From: Purpureocillium takamizusanense
Taxonomy: Eukaryota; Ascomycota; Sordariomycetes; Hypocreales; Ophiocordycipitaceae
NCBI RefSeq assembly: GCF_022605165.1
Contig: NC_063071.1
Location: forward strand, 2,604,001-2,668,000
Reading direction: 5' to 3'
Length of the DNA: 64,000 bases
Shown: positions 1 to 12,840 of the stretch, one piece after another
How positions within the stretch are numbered: position 1 is the stretch's first letter
Layout: the number at the start of each line of letters is the position of its first letter
Made by a program: the position numbers and the translations under genes
Notes under the pieces: model-generated
Told to the model about the DNA's origin: nothing
Databases searched by the model: none
What the model saw: only the letters and a program-made list of their open reading frames with translations

Positions 1-2063
1 CCGAACGCCCGGTGGCGCGTCGACGGGTCGTTTCCTCCTTTCTGGCCGGCACTGTCATTGCCGTCTTCCTCGCTTCGGCACTCATCTTTGACACGGATGG
101 GCCCTATGGCCGTGTACTGACAACCCTCCCCCTCCCTTTGCTCGACATCTTTAGAGGCAAGACCATTAGCTGCGATGGCAGCACCTGGCCACTTCCCGAC
201 CTCGTCGATAAAGTGCTATGGGAGAAGCCCAAGGGCGAATTCAAGGGGTGGGCACCCGCCGGCGTCGACAACCGCTTCATCCAACAGTACCGCGAGCGCA
301 AGCCTGACTGGGTACCTATCAACCTACCCTCCGGCTTCGAGCGCTGGGACCCTAAGCAGAGGCAGAGAGCGAAGGAAGCCGCTCATTCCGACCCCTCCGC
401 AACTGCGACGGGCCTACCAGCGACCACTCCCACGCCAGGTCGCGACCGGTGCCCCGACCCCCTCATTGAAGACCCTTTCTACAACCCTGTCAACGACCCC
501 ATGAAGATCAGCAACCTGGACACGGATCTCTTGCAGCCGCTTCAAAAGGCCCTGGAGGGTGTCAACATAAGACACATTGCCCTTATACAGATGGAGAGCA
601 TGCGGGAGGAGTTGTTTCCTCTGCAGTACGGATCCGACTTGCACAAGCTGCTCATGAAGTCGCATGAGGAGATCGAACTAGACGCAGCGAATGCTAGGTT
701 TGCCAATTTGACAGTCAACATTGAACGGCTTACGGGAAAGTCGGGAAACTTTCAAAATGGTGCGGGCGAGGCTCTTGCGGGCATGTCACAGGAGTGGGAC
801 GACAAAACCGAGCCCAGGTACGGCGGCATCAACATTATTGGCGCCCATACCACCAGCAGCGTCTCGACCAAAAGCACGGCCGCGATTCACTGCGGCCTCT
901 GGCCCATGCCCGTTGACATGTTTGAGGAGTCGCAGTTGCCCAACTATCAGCCCTGTCTGCCTCAGCTCCTCGAGCTCTTCAACAGGATGAAGGGCAATTC
1001 GTCGGGCAAAGACTTTCGCGAGCATCAGTGGTATCCCGCCTTCTTCCAGTCCGTCACCGATGGGTACGACAGACAGGACCAGTTTGACGACCGCATTGGT
1101 TTCAAGCACATTGTGACCAAGAAGCGCCTCAAGGTGGACTCGTTCCGCAACCCCGATCTTCAAGAGATCAACTATTTTGGGTACCCTGAGACGGCGCTCA
1201 AGAGCTACATTCGCGACTATATTACGAATGCGACAGCCCACGACCAGCGCATGTTCTTGTCACACTTTACGAGCACGACGCACCACCCGTGGGCGACGCC
1301 CGAGGGCTTCGAGACGGTCGAGTACATGGGCTCAGCCCATGGCGGTCTAGCTGACGCGCACAAGGACATGAACAAGTACCTCAACACGATACGGTGGACC
1401 GACGCCTGGCTGGGCGACCTGATGAAGTTGCTCGAGGAGACTGGTGTAGCCAACGAGACGCTGGTTGTCTTCGTTGGCGATCACGGACAGGCATTCAAGG
1501 AGGACCACAAGAAAACGGGCACTTACGAGAACGGGCACATCAGCAACTTCCGCGTGCCCATTACGTTCCGTCACCCCAAGATCCCGCGCGTGCAGCATCA
1601 CGTCAACTCGACGTCCATCAGCATTCTGCCCACGATCCTCGACCTTCTCATTAATACACGATCCCTGAACAGCAAGGACAGGGCGGCGGCATCGGACTTG
1701 ATCCAGGATTACGAGGGCCAGTCTCTCATTCGGCCCTACAAGTCGACGTATCGCGGACGGCGAGCCTGGAATTTTGGCGTCGTGAACCCCGGCGGCAAGA
1801 TGCTGACAGTGACGTCGGCGGACGCGCCGTGGCGGGTGGTGATGCCCCTCGACGGCAAGAGTGAATACGTCTTCACGAACATGGAACGAGACCCACTGGA
1901 GAAGCACCCGCGGTCTAAGTGGTCCATCAACGGCCTCGTGTCCGACGTGAGGCGAAATGACGGCGAGGATGCGGCGGCTTGGCTCACCGAGGCGAACCAG
2001 GTGGCGCAATGGTGGGGGGCGGAGCGAAAGCGACTCTGGCAGTACGATGAACCCACCGAGTGA
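1..2063 (+). CDS. Sulfatase-fold membrane protein (LTA-synthase/alkaline-phosphatase-like), 5' end missing
   Basis: The reading frame is open from the first bases of the window and stops at 2061-2063, so the start codon lies upstream. The first codon often taken as a start, at 12, is GTG inside an open frame. About 684 residues are visible. A hydrophobic stretch of about 17 residues right at the visible start is probably the last membrane helix, and the rest would face the ER lumen or the outside. The catalytic part resembles sulfatases (PF00884) of the LTA-synthase type: an early metal-binding QMES motif, a TTSSVSTKSTAAIHCG segment holding the likely Thr/Ser nucleophile, a late VGDHG motif for the second metal site, then a GHISNFRVP segment. 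Family members cleave phosphate or sulfate esters or transfer phospho-head-groups. The substrate of the fungal version is not known to me. No intron is visible. Confidence 0.85.
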   Translation, partial: ERPVARRRVVSSFLAGTVIAVFLASALIFDTDGPYGRVLTTLPLPLLDIFRGKTISCDGSTWPLPDLVDKVLWEKPKGEFKGWAPAGVDNRFIQQYRERKPDWVPINLPSGFERWDPKQRQRAKEAAHSDPSATATGLPATTPTPGRDRCPDPLIEDPFYNPVNDPMKISNLDTDLLQPLQKALEGVNIRHIALIQMESMREELFPLQYGSDLHKLLMKSHEEIELDAANARFANLTVNIERLTGKSGNFQNGAGEALAGMSQEWDDKTEPRYGGINIIGAHTTSSVSTKSTAAIHCGLWPMPVDMFEESQLPNYQPCLPQLLELFNRMKGNSSGKDFREHQWYPAFFQSVTDGYDRQDQFDDRIGFKHIVTKKRLKVDSFRNPDLQEINYFGYPETALKSYIRDYITNATAHDQRMFLSHFTSTTHHPWATPEGFETVEYMGSAHGGLADAHKDMNKYLNTIRWTDAWLGDLMKLLEETGVANETLVVFVGDHGQAFKEDHKKTGTYENGHISNFRVPITFRHPKIPRVQHHVNSTSISILPTILDLLINTRSLNSKDRAAASDLIQDYEGQSLIRPYKSTYRGRRAWNFGVVNPGGKMLTVTSADAPWRVVMPLDGKSEYVFTNMERDPLEKHPRSKWSINGLVSDVRRNDGEDAAAWLTEANQVAQWWGAERKRLWQYDEPTE

Positions 2064-5000
2064 GGCACATTCGCATGGGGTACATGTATATATCGATACA
2101 TTTGTCTTTTGCTTACAGCGGCGACTGGAGAAAAGCGGACTTGGCTAGGTTGCCGCGCTGTCTTTGTATGAGTTGGGAGACACATGATGTGTCTTTGCAT
2201 GAGCTGTTTGGTGTTATGGCTTGATGCTACTGCATAAGGCGGTTCGGGACTGAAAGGGGTAGCGACTGCACACTTGTACACTGCAAACCCTTTTCACGGC
2301 CGTTTCGGAGTTTGGCTGCGGCTTGGTGCATGTTTTTGATTGGCGTTGGTTGCCCTGGGGTATTGGATGTGCGAGCGTACGGATGAAGAAGATGGGGTCG
2401 GGTTTCCCCAGCGACATGCCTTTTGAGGCTGATAGACGGTTGATTCACTACAAGCGCGTCAAGAGAATGTTTCCAATTGCTTGTAAGGGGGAGCGGGGTG
2501 AGTTACGGCGCAAGCAGCACGTATAGACTGGCGACACAGCCGAGGTAGGCACTGAATAGCGACCCCGGCTGTATGTTTGTTGGTTTACGTGACTAAGGGC
2601 CAGATGAACGGATGGACCGATCAAGAACGAGTCCCTTGGGGTGCCAGAGGCACTTTTGCCGGACTGGATGAACAAACATGGTATAAACTCTTTATATGCA
2701 TGCCCCGCAGCCTACCTGACCCCATCGTCAGATACGTTACGGTCCTTATGGAGCTGCCTAGCTGTCTCATCGCAATGTATACAAGTAGAGACGCAATAAA
2801 GGTACAGAATGCGTACTTGGTATGCCTCCTGCTGCTCACGGTGTGTGTGTGTGCCTCCCTGCTACTCCCTGCCTCCCTCACTTCCCGCCGATCGGACGGA
2901 CGGCCAGACGGACAGAGCCCCGGCCCGGCCCCACTTGCTCAGTCTTCTCGGCCCCGCCCACCCGCCCTCCGCGATGGTCCGGATCTATATGCCCCCCCCC
3001 TTGCAAACTCACCGGGCTGCGCTTTGCGCCGAACCTGACCTGACCTGACTGTCGCACCGGTGCGAAGGAGACTTCTAGAACGCATGTCGCAGACTGTTTT
3101 TCTTCGAAATACTACGCTGTAGTGACCTCGCGCCAGGCGCAAAAAGGCGTGGTTCAGACAGACAGGTGTCTTGCACACAAACACCGGCTAGCCACGAGGG
3201 GGGGCGGCGTGGGAGGAGAGATGGGGGGGGGCATCGTCATGTCGACGGACAACATGGAGTCACAGGCATCATCCGGGTCTCACACAGCTCTCAAGCAGAG
3301 AACCCTGACCGCCGCCAGCCCCCCCTGCGCGGGTGTGTGTAACAATGGCCATGAGACATTGAGATTGACTCTCAAGGACAAGAACGCAAGGTAACACAAG
3401 ACACGATCGTCCTCTTGCTATAAGCCACTACGTAGGTCGGTAGGCAGGTAGGTAGAAACATCGTCAACCCCCCGCCACCCCCAGGCCGGAGGGGGGTGGT
3501 GGTGGTGGCGGCGGCGGCGGCGACACGCGCGCGCTGTTCTGCGCTTACAGCCCTTTGTTTTGTTTCGCACCAGAACACTTTTTCATGTTTTCCAGAAACC
3601 TTCTAGATGACGGGTCTGAAACCGAGAAGATGAACTGGGGAAGAGGCCAACCCTGCCTCCCCCTTCCCCTCCCACGCGCCCACGCGCCCTCCCCTGGGCG
3701 TGCGCGCTCGAGGGGGATCGGAACGTAAAACAACAAGGTCATTGTGTGGGAGGGAGGGAGAAAGAAAGACAGATTAGCTACTGAGGCTTGCTGGGCGGGC
3801 GCTTGATTGACCCAGCCCGTCGCGCGTGTGTGTTTCTGGATGCTCACTTGATCAACGCGAGGGAGGACGCGGGGGATGCGGAGTGAATGAGTCTCATCAT
3901 GACCAGAAGAGCAGCGTGGTGTGTGTCTTTGAGTCTTCGACAAAACCTCAGGGGTGAGTGCTTTCAACGAACTTTCATTGCGGAGGTGGTAAAGATGCAT
4001 AGCACTCGAGAAAAGGGGGGGCGGGGGGCATGTTCTCGGAGGGGCGTGAGAAGAACCAAAAGACCTGGTGGTGCAGGGGATGTCTGATGTCGCAGACGGC
4101 GGGGATATTGCACACTTTCCAGCGCACCTAGTTGGTGCAAGCGAGAGTCTGCACACTGGTTTCCCCCCGGTGTTAACAACATGAAAGTTCACGGCGGGGC
4201 CTGGCCGTGCTGCATGCATTGTACTATGCCTCTGCCATGGCAGCTCTGAACGATATGCGGGAACGGTGTTATGTATAAATGAAAGAATCTCAGAGGAGGG
4301 GAGGGGCCGTCACTGGCAACGAACACTGCGCGTCCATAGGTAGAAGAAGCTTGGTCACTGCAAGGCAACGACCAGTCAGCCCGGACATGTCCATGTTGCG
4401 CGACGGTCTGTGTAAGTGCTTAAAGAAGTGGAGGGCACAGTTTGGCTCGCGGGAAAGGTAAAATGAAAATATGTTCTATATGAAGTACTCTCTGCATCTA
4501 TATCCGTACGCGGCACCCCTGATGGATACATGGCGCCAACTATAAGTGCTCAACATGTCCTTAAGATGACGCGTTTATTTCATCTCCAGCCTTCCCCCTA
4601 CCCTCCCGGATCTATAGGTTGCTTGGTATAGATAGACACGCAGATGCTGAACCCTCCACAGTACTCAGTGGCCTTTTATATATAAGCTCAGGGTTGTCGG
4701 CGGCTTGCCTCTAATCATCTACGTCGCTTATATGTGATGCAACTCACGCCATTTAGCTACCCCTAGAAGCACTTGTAGACTTCTCATAAGCGTTGTGACA
4801 TGTTTGGTGTATCTCGTCTTAAGCTGCGCTCTCCATCGACCCTCTCAGTCTCATGCACTGAAACCCAACCCCCCCCCCCCCGAAACTGTCAACACAGGAA
4901 CCCACGCAGTACCAAGTTCGAAATGGAAAACGTCCCCTACCCTCACGGCGAACAATGCAGCGGAGCGTCGCGCCCGCTTGGCCCCTGGTCCCCGAAAGAG

Positions 5001-5323
5001 CCACGGTCCGAGGCTGGAATTTGGGCAACCTCGGTCGCCGCTCCAAGCTTGGCCTCAGTGGCTAGTAAGTTAGTAGAGCCCAAGACGAACTGACGCAAGG
5101 GGGGGGGGAAGGCTCGAAGCATTAAGCGACGCTAGTCCCATTCACTGACAGAAATCGAGAAGCTACGTGCGTGCGGCCGGCACATCGACTACTATCTAGA
5201 TGGCCGAGCAGCTACTAGCAGCCTTGATCCGCCCATCGAACGGTTCGATTGGCAGCTAAAAGCTGTGCGGCCCCGATACACACCAAGTGGCCATCCGATG
5301 TAGACCACGGGGCCATCGCCATC

Positions 5324-5348
5324 CATCATCATCATCATCATCATCATC
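5324..5348. repeat. (CAT)n microsatellite
   Basis: About eight tandem CAT units, non-coding. It produces a short poly-Asp run in one minus-strand frame, which is a shadow and not a protein. Confidence 0.95.
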
Positions 5349-6522
5349 CCTCCTGGCTAAATTCACCGGCAAGGTCTCAATCCGTGTGCCCTTTCCGGAA
5401 AGGTTATTAGTGACAATAGTCTGGGGCGGACCGGACGGGTGGCGGTAGCGCCACTCCGGCGTCATGAGTACTTGCAGAGCTCCTGTATAAGTCACTCCGT
5501 GACGCCAAAGTACGGAGTAGAGGGGACCGACCGAGATAGCTTTGGCGCCAGCGCTAGGACGGCGATCCTCAGAGGAGAGGAGGGGGGCTTGCGTATTTAC
5601 CACCCAACTAACTAATGTGGTGGCGCTTTATTGTTTAGTTCGTAGACTGTCAACAGACCGACCGCCCCCTTGAGGTCAATCAATCAAGCCAAAAAGCGAT
5701 TGCTACTCCGGGCGAGCGTCTGTCATTAGTCCCGATCGGTGGCGGCGGCGAAGCATCAATCACCATCGTGCAATACCACCTGACATCTCAAGTTGGAGCG
5801 TATGTACAACCCAGAAGCGAGCGAGGCTAAACTAAACCCTTTCCGCAGTGCTGGACTCGACTCGCCCCCCCGCCCAGAGTCGGGAGCGATAACGACGTTG
5901 CGTTTTGGCAGGTTGACATCCGGCTCTCGGCCGAGCCCTTTCGGACCCCCCCTCCCCGCGGACAGACAAAAGAGTCTGGCACGTCGGGGGTATTGTACGT
6001 ACGTAGCACGAAAACTTACAAAGTAGTAACTAGCAGAGCCTTCCTTTTTTGTTTCGGGCTTGTGAACCGTTACACCTGCTGGGTGGTGGTGAGTGGTGTG
6101 CCAGGCGTCGAGTAACACGACACGACCGGGGCGGGATCGATGCGCGGAGAGGGGGGGGTTGTAGCGAACGAACGATGCGTCCGAGGGCTTCGATTAGTAC
6201 TAACCCGGTGCTGCGTAGGAACAGGAGGGGCAGTGAGTGTCACGACTCCTTTTTATTATTTATTTTTTACTGGGCATGTAACGAGTACGTGGGGTTTTGT
6301 CTACGGCAAGGTATCCACATAATAACTACCTTACCTAGTAACACCCAAAGCGGCCCTATACGCTCTGTCGAGGCCATCAATCACCTCACGCACGCAGCGC
6401 CGCGGCATCCAAAATCGTCCACGGCATTTCGGCTCGTCGCGGCACCGGGAAGGGGAGGGGGGGTGACTTTGGGCGAGCCGAGTCTTCCGAGGCTCGACGA
6501 CGACAATGATGGCCCCCTGGCG

Positions 6523-6554
6523 CGGCGGCGGCGGCGGCGGCGGCGGCAGCGGCA
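6523..6554. repeat. (CGG)n microsatellite
   Basis: About nine CGG units grading into CAG/CGG. It gives poly-Arg or poly-Ala runs in spurious frames. Confidence 0.9.
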
Positions 6555-7671
6555 GTACCTATGTAGAGCCTTCACGATTCACTTAGCGTGCGTATGACAG
6601 ACACCAGTGTTGCATGGTAGTTTACGGTAAGCATCGGACGGAGATTGCGGACGGGGCTAAAAAATCCGGATCCGGATGAACAAGCCGTGCGGTATACAGG
6701 CAGAATTTTCGTTCACGGGATAGATATTGGGTAATAGTCGTGGTGCAAGATATCATCACAGCCAGCCCCTGCGCGCGACTCGCCTTGCGTGCCGCGGGCG
6801 CTGCACTTCCCCGTTAATTATGGTGCCCTGCGCCGGCAGTGGGTGAGATGGGGAGATCCCAGAACGGAGTGGCATAGGTAAGGCAAGGTAGGGAAACAGA
6901 GGACGGAGCCAGGGGTGGCGGGGTTGGTAATGCGTGAGTAAGGCGCCGGGGGGGGGGATCGCAGGTCTCACTCTCACTCTCTCACCCTAACCTCAGCCCG
7001 CTCCCCGTCCCCGTCCCTGTCGCCCCCCCCGCGCGTCGTCACCCAGAGGGCCAAGGCTCGACGGGATTGGGAACCGGTGAGCGCCGGAACGCATGGAAAA
7101 AGACGACGAGCCGTGGATCGATCCCGTTGAAGGGGGGGGGCGCCTTGTCATCGAGTGCTTAGTCGCGCGAGGGTACGTACATACATGAGGCATGATGACA
7201 GCGTATGTACGTACAGGTAGGTAATTCCTCAGCTCCGGTTGGCTGTTCGAGTTCCTCGGGACGCTCGGTCAATGGTGAAGCCATCATCGTGTGCGTACGT
7301 ACTGTACGTATGCATCAACAACATCATCGTGGAGCGTCCAAGTCCAAACTGGTGGTTAGTGTCTGCGGAGAATCCCCAAGCGACACTTGGCCTCGGGATC
7401 TATGAAATTCTTATAGTTTGATTACATGAATTTGCCTTGAATGCTGCTTGGGCCACCACGTATACTGCACGTACGATTTACCATGGCACGTTCGTCAATA
7501 TAGCAACTAACTACCTAACTTAGTACCCCAAAGGTTTAGTAACTTTGTTAGGTACTATTCACCTACATACGTGCTGGCAGCCCGTTGTATGTACTGTATG
7601 TATAGAGGTAGTTAGTCACCCGCGCCCGCTGGACGCGTGTGTGCGGGCCCTGCCCTGCTCCTTGGCCGTCA

Positions 7672-7700
7672 CATCGCATCGCATCGCATCGCATCGCATC
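7672..7700. repeat. (CATCG)n pentanucleotide array
   Basis: Five to six perfect copies of a CATCG unit, followed by CCACCATCA-type DNA. It lies in the 7.2 kb gene-free tract. Confidence 0.9.
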
Positions 7701-9243
7701 ACCACCATCAATCAGCCAACAGCCCTCACGTCACTGCAGGAACGACGACGACGCCCTTTCCGCCCGGGAGAGCCCCCCCCCTCCTTTCCCACGGAAATAC
7801 TGTACGGCTGAGACGCCAAAAGCCTGTGTGTCTGTGTGTCTGCAGCGAGAAAACCACATCTCTCCCTTTCGCGGCGCGCGTCGTCCGTCCCCGTGTCTCG
7901 CTCGCCCTCCCCGCTTACATATTACTTCAGTTGCTTGTCAATAAGCTCTCTCTCTTTCTGCCCAGTCCTGTCGTCCCCCGCGTCGCCCACCCACCTACCT
8001 ACCTTGGTACTACCCACCCCTCCCCGGGGAACGCATCCCTGCTTGCCCCCCCGCAGCCGTATAGTGTCCACTGTGCACCACCACGGCGATCGTCAATCCC
8101 ACGCACGCACGCACGCACACACGCTCTCCCTCCAATCTTCAAGCCATCGCAAGCCTCCTTTTTGGCCTTGCTTCCCACGCATCAACACCGAACCGATCCC
8201 TCCTCCTCCCCCCCCTTTACTCCCCTCCTTGTCTGCGCACCGTTCCGCTCCCCCCCCCTCGCCGCCGCCGCCCTCTCATCGTGAGCCACCAATCGCAAGG
8301 GTAGCTCCATCCAAGGTCACATTAAGTCGACGACGAGATATACTATATTGTACATAGCAGGATACATGAAAAGGATACATGGGAGGAAGTAGCTATCAGA
8401 GTAACGGGTACTAACTAGACTGTACTGTACTGTGTGCAGCATCGTTCAAAATCTCTCTGTTCCGAAGCCCCCCCCCCTTGCTGCTGCTCGGCTTACACAA
8501 TGCTGAATACAATCGAGACGCGCGTGCCAAAACGGCCTTGCATTGTGCTTGCTTGCTTACCTCCCTGCACAGCTCGGGAGCACCCAACACGTTGGTGAAT
8601 GGTTCCAACGTCTCAGCAGCAGCAACGTGCTGCGCGAGCCGTGTCTTGGCGCAAACCCAAGCTCTGCCTGTTGTGGGTAAGACATCGCAGCTAGCTGACC
8701 CCCAAGCAGGCACACCATCGCGACTCGGATCCCGACGCTGTGTGTGGCTCCGGACGCGCGGGAACATCTGGGGTCTTGACCGTGGCTGGCTCATCATACC
8801 TGTAACTAACTCAAGTACATGTACATGTACCCTACCACCCAGCTAGTAGTTAGTGTGTACATACATACAGGACGCTGGATAGGCAGGTAGGTACGTAGTC
8901 TAAAAACAGACCGCTGGTATCTGCCATCCATGCCGCGCCATCTCGTCGTCTTGCCCCCATCCCCTGCCCGCCCGTGACCCTTGGACAACTCGAGTTACAT
9001 TCCAGCCTTGAAAAGGCGCCATAGACGGGGGTGTAATATACCAACAATATCTCTTCGATTTGCCCCCTGCAGCCCTCAGATCCCCCACACGCCCTCCAAC
9101 CCCGTTGTCGGGTCCCCCTCTTCCCCGTTCCCTTCGCGACTCTTAGTCGCCGCCACTCCGCCTGCCACGATGCGTGGCTGATAGTTCCCATCTCAATTCG
9201 CGGTAGCGGATGCCTTCGCGAGGAGTGAAGACTCCTGATTGCG

Positions 9244-10947
9244 TCACATAGTCCGTGGTGAGCAATAGCTCCCCATCAAGCCTTGTTCCACAGGTACCAG
9301 CGGGCTGCCCATTTCGTTGCACACATCCGTCAATGTCGGGCTCTGGAGGCCACCGGCCCGGTACGCTTGTGTCCAGCTGTAGTCCTGCCCCCGAGGCACG
9401 GCTGCACTGTCGTTCATGGCAAAGTCTTCCCCGAGCATCGTCCCACCCGTAACCGGCTGCATCGGCGCAACGGCGCCCATTGTTGTTGACCTGACCGACC
9501 GGCCCGTGGGCCTGAATGACGTGTATTGTTGATGAACATGTTGGTTGGACGTCTGGTATACCGCCGACCCGGCAAGACCGAAAATGGCCGGGGGAGGTGT
9601 CATGGGCGTCGCAACCGACTCGTGCGCGCTATAGCCCGAGAAGGCGGGTGTGTGGAAGGGCACGCTCGATAGCGGCAGCTCAGAACCGTTCGTATCATGG
9701 TGCGGGCCCACGTTGGGGTCCATGGGGCAGCTCGCATCCTCTTCCGGTGCTGTTTGTGCCGGCGAGGAACTTGTGCGCATCTCATGCCGGACGGCTGCGG
9801 CGGGACAAACCTTTCTCACGGGGAGATGGAGGTCCAGGTCGACATCCGGTTGCTCGGTGCCTTGTTGAGCCGACCCGAGCAGTAGAATGCAGTTGATGAG
9901 CTTCGGGATGTTGTCCAGGTGCCTGGTCTCGAGAAGCTTGCGCAGGGTGCGCGTCGACGCTGGGTCCCAGCGAAGGCGGCCGGGGTCGTCTTCCGGCCAT
10001 GTTCTCGACCACGGCGCTTCAAGGCGCGACTGCCTGAGCAAGTTGCGCATGCGTTGAGAGTACGACCAGAGGCCCATGCCGCGCCCCTCCTCACAGTGCC
10101 GAATGAGATGGGCCGTGTACACTTTCCAAGTCGCCGCGGCGCTGTTGTCATCTGTTGCCTCAAAGACTTGGAGGCAACCTTCGTAGCCGCAGGCAAAGAC
10201 GGTTTGTGGACACAAGACGACCTTGGCCTCCTCCATCCTCATCTGGGAGCCCCCGTGCTCGCTGCGGAGGTGGATTTGGTACGCAGTCTGCCAGTCAAAA
10301 GCCATCCGGCAGCCGCGATGTTGACATAGCCACTGCGAATTTGTGTTGTGGAATTGGTCAATGTGGCGCCGAAGGTCATTTCTCCGCGTGCAAGTCTTGG
10401 TGATGCCAACCTCGGCGCAGAAGCCACAGGCATAATCGGACCTGTAGGAAGACGGGCGGCCACCTGCTCTGTGCCCTGGAGCGGACGACACCGAGCTCCT
10501 AGGTGAAATTGAGGATTGGGATGGAAGTGAAGCGGATGCGCCAGAAGCGGACCTCTGCAATCTATGGCGAGCAAGGCTCTGATACTTGTCCACGTGTGTT
10601 GACGACGAGTGCGCCACACCCGAGACATTGTCGGCCACGAGGGAGCCGAAAGAGGCGGCATACGGCAACATGGGCGTCGCCAGCTCGCCTGCGGGATCCG
10701 TTAACCACGATTCCCAGCTTGGATCATCGGCCGTGAGCCACATGGGCAACAGCGGCTTTCACGTACATTGTGCTTCGCCAGCTACCTCCTCGAGTAGCTG
10801 ATCAATCTCATGCCTGCTGTATTTGGATAACAGGTGGCGAACCATTGCTCGATGCTCTTGACTGTCAAAACATGGCGAGACAGGCATGTAGTTGCTTGTT
10901 TCTGAGTCGGGCGTCATGGCGGAGGTTGGGCTCGATGCGGAAGACAT
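9244..10947 (-). CDS. C2H2 zinc-finger protein, putative transcription factor
   Basis: The model is join(10947..10767, 10688..9244), giving 541 residues. The two parts lie in one frame, separated by a TGA. A 78-nt intron (10766-10689), with donor GTACGT, a GTTAACG branch site and acceptor CCGCAG, removes that stop without changing frame. ATG 10947 is the first true ATG; codons read as starts further upstream are TTG. The N-terminal ~145 residues are Ser/Thr-rich. Zinc fingers occupy about residues 148-255: CGFC...HIDQFH, then CQHRGC...HLRSEH, then CGYEGC...HLIRH. A conserved helical block with WSYSQRMRNLL follows, and the C-terminus is low-complexity. This arrangement is common in uncharacterised fungal C2H2 proteins. 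It probably binds DNA in the nucleus; the target is unknown. Confidence 0.85.
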
Positions 10948-12106
10948 GGTGCCGCCGCAGAGAGAGGGAGAGAGGGAGAGAGGGGTCCACCAGGTCAGTT
11001 GTTGTCCAAAATCCGTGGTGATTGGTGCCGTCGTCAAGGGGCGTCCGCGAGGGCCTGAGGCTTCATATAAAGATTACGAAGTAGTTGTATATGATGAGAA
11101 GCGGGTTGCCGTCGGAAACTCGTCAGCCGAGTCGCGAGGCTTAAGAAGCGGCCGACGGCTGAAAATCCGAGGAACACGCCAGCGTCGACTTGTGCGTTGC
11201 GCTATGCAGTGTCTGTCAAGAGCTTCGGTGAAGACCAAGGCCGAGGCACTGAAGGTGGCGAGGGAGCAGGCGACGGGACGTCCCGCGGATAGTTAGGATC
11301 TTGCAAACTCTAAAAGCGAATGACACTCGCAGGTGTAAATGCCAGGCATCAGGCGGAAGGTGCTGTGCCAGAGGAAAGATGGTGAAGATAGAAAACATCC
11401 ACGACATACAACATACGGAGTAGGGCCATTCAACAATGGCGGGACAGGGCTGGCTTTATGGCGGTCGCCACGGCGTGGCCCTGAGAGCTGGGCGTGGTCA
11501 TCTACCGAGCCTGACGAGACCGGTGATCCGGGGCTCGTTGCCACCACCCGCCGCCGCCGGTACAGACAAGGCAGGGCAGGGAAGGGCAGGACAGGGCAGG
11601 GCAGGCCACGCCTGTTCTGTCTGGCCGGGAGTCTGGGACCCTCGACGTCTCTCGCTCGACCCCCCGCCGCCCAGGGCGACAACGGGGTGCAGCGAGGAGG
11701 GCCTGGGGACAGGACGCATGAGGAATGGGGTCGCAGCAGGTGTGGAGGAGAGGCAGCCCCGTGCGTCGTGCTTGTCAAGCGGCGGGAAGTGGAGAGAGGC
11801 AGCCGGCAGGGCAGGGAAGGGCAGAGCAGACACCTCAGAGCAGACAGACTCGAGTCGAGGCAGGGCAGAGAGGGCAGAGGGCGGAGAGCGGGGAGCAGAG
11901 CAGCGCCGGCGAGACCAGAGGCGACGGGACGAGAGGGTGCGAGCGCAGTAACCGCCGCGGGGGAGTACAAGGACGAGTGCCTTGACTGTACGAGTACATC
12001 GGGAGGGGCTGATGATGGCGTCGCAACGGAGGGCAGCCCAGCGCGGTCACGCCAGGCGCTGCCGTTGCCGGTGCCGGGTACCGCTGCTGGCGCTCCACTG
12101 ACGCTG

Positions 12107-12180
12107 ACACTGATGCTGATGCTGGTGCTGGTGCTGGTGCCGGTGCCGGTGCGGTGCTGGTGCTGATGCTGGTGCCAATG
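12107..12180. repeat. CTGGTG/CTGATG imperfect minisatellite
   Basis: About twelve imperfect hexamer copies (CTGGTG, CTGATG, CCGGTG). They create spurious Leu/Val- or Ser/Thr/Ala-repeat frames on both strands. Confidence 0.85.
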
Positions 12181-12759
12181 CTGCTGGCGCCGGCGGTGTC
12201 GTTGGTGGCATGGGGACCCGGCCAGGGAGGGAAGAGGAGTACTAGTGACGACGAGAGGTGATGTGGAAGTTGTGGAGAGTGGGAGCGAGTGGCTCTCACG
12301 CTCACCTAGCAGGTACCAAGTTTCTCTCTCCTTCTCGCAGTCCCCTTCCTTGTCTACAGTATGGATGCGGTGGATGGATGGACGACGGACAGACAGGTGA
12401 AAAGAGGGGGGGGGCGTGTAGTCCCCAAAGCGTACGCCAGTACCCCAGAATCGCCGCAATCTTCGAACTTGTAATAGGTACCAGGCATGGCAACCTCCGT
12501 GCCGGCACCGATGCCAGTCGCAACACGATTGGCGGGAGAAGGAGAGAGAAGGCACGCGCGACCCAGCCTGGTTTCCCCTTTCGTCAGCATGCTGCAGCTT
12601 GGGCAGGAGCGACAGGAGCTGGCCCGGCAGCTGGGAAAAAGCTGGGAAGCAGCTGGGCGAGCAGGGCAGGCATGACAGGGCAGAGGAGACATGGGCACAC
12701 AAGGGCAAGACGGGTGAGCCACAACCACGGGCGGGAAGGAGGGATCCGCCATGGGGTTG

Positions 12760-12840
12760 GACATGGATGGCATTGGATGACATAGCATGGCAAGTCGTGG
12801 CATGGCATGGCATGGATTGGATGGCATGGGGCATGGGGCG
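12760..12840. repeat. GCATG-rich imperfect repeat
   Basis: Reiterated GGCATG and GGATG words with drifting spacing. They give Met/Cys/His-rich frames with no protein character. Confidence 0.8.

Larger units (their letters stand above)
2064..9243. other. 7.2 kb gene-free tract
   Basis: No open frame here has the residue make-up, splice signals or motifs of a real protein. The longer frames, for example 7637-8284 plus, come from CT-rich and tandemly repeated DNA. The tract holds poly-G/C runs, a (CAT)n array at 5324-5348, a (CGG)n array near 6523-6554, a (CATCG)n array near 7672-7700, an ACGC array near 8101-8118 and several GTAC-rich palindromic words (7500-7560, 8812-8832). A TTCTAGAA word near 3073-3080 fits a heat-shock-element half-pair, but no gene lies beside it. 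A non-coding RNA cannot be excluded from sequence alone. Confidence 0.6.

Noticed and set aside
5225..5265. Possible tRNA T-arm (GGTTCGATT-like word)
   Set aside because: No matching acceptor, D-arm or anticodon stem could be folded around it.
7672..7700. Regular short direct repeats as a possible CRISPR array
   Set aside because: Tandem units with no spacers, in a eukaryotic genome; it is a microsatellite.
7637..8284. 215-codon Pro/Ser/His-rich frame
   Set aside because: Arises from the CATCG array and CT-rich DNA; three overlapping frames are open at once.
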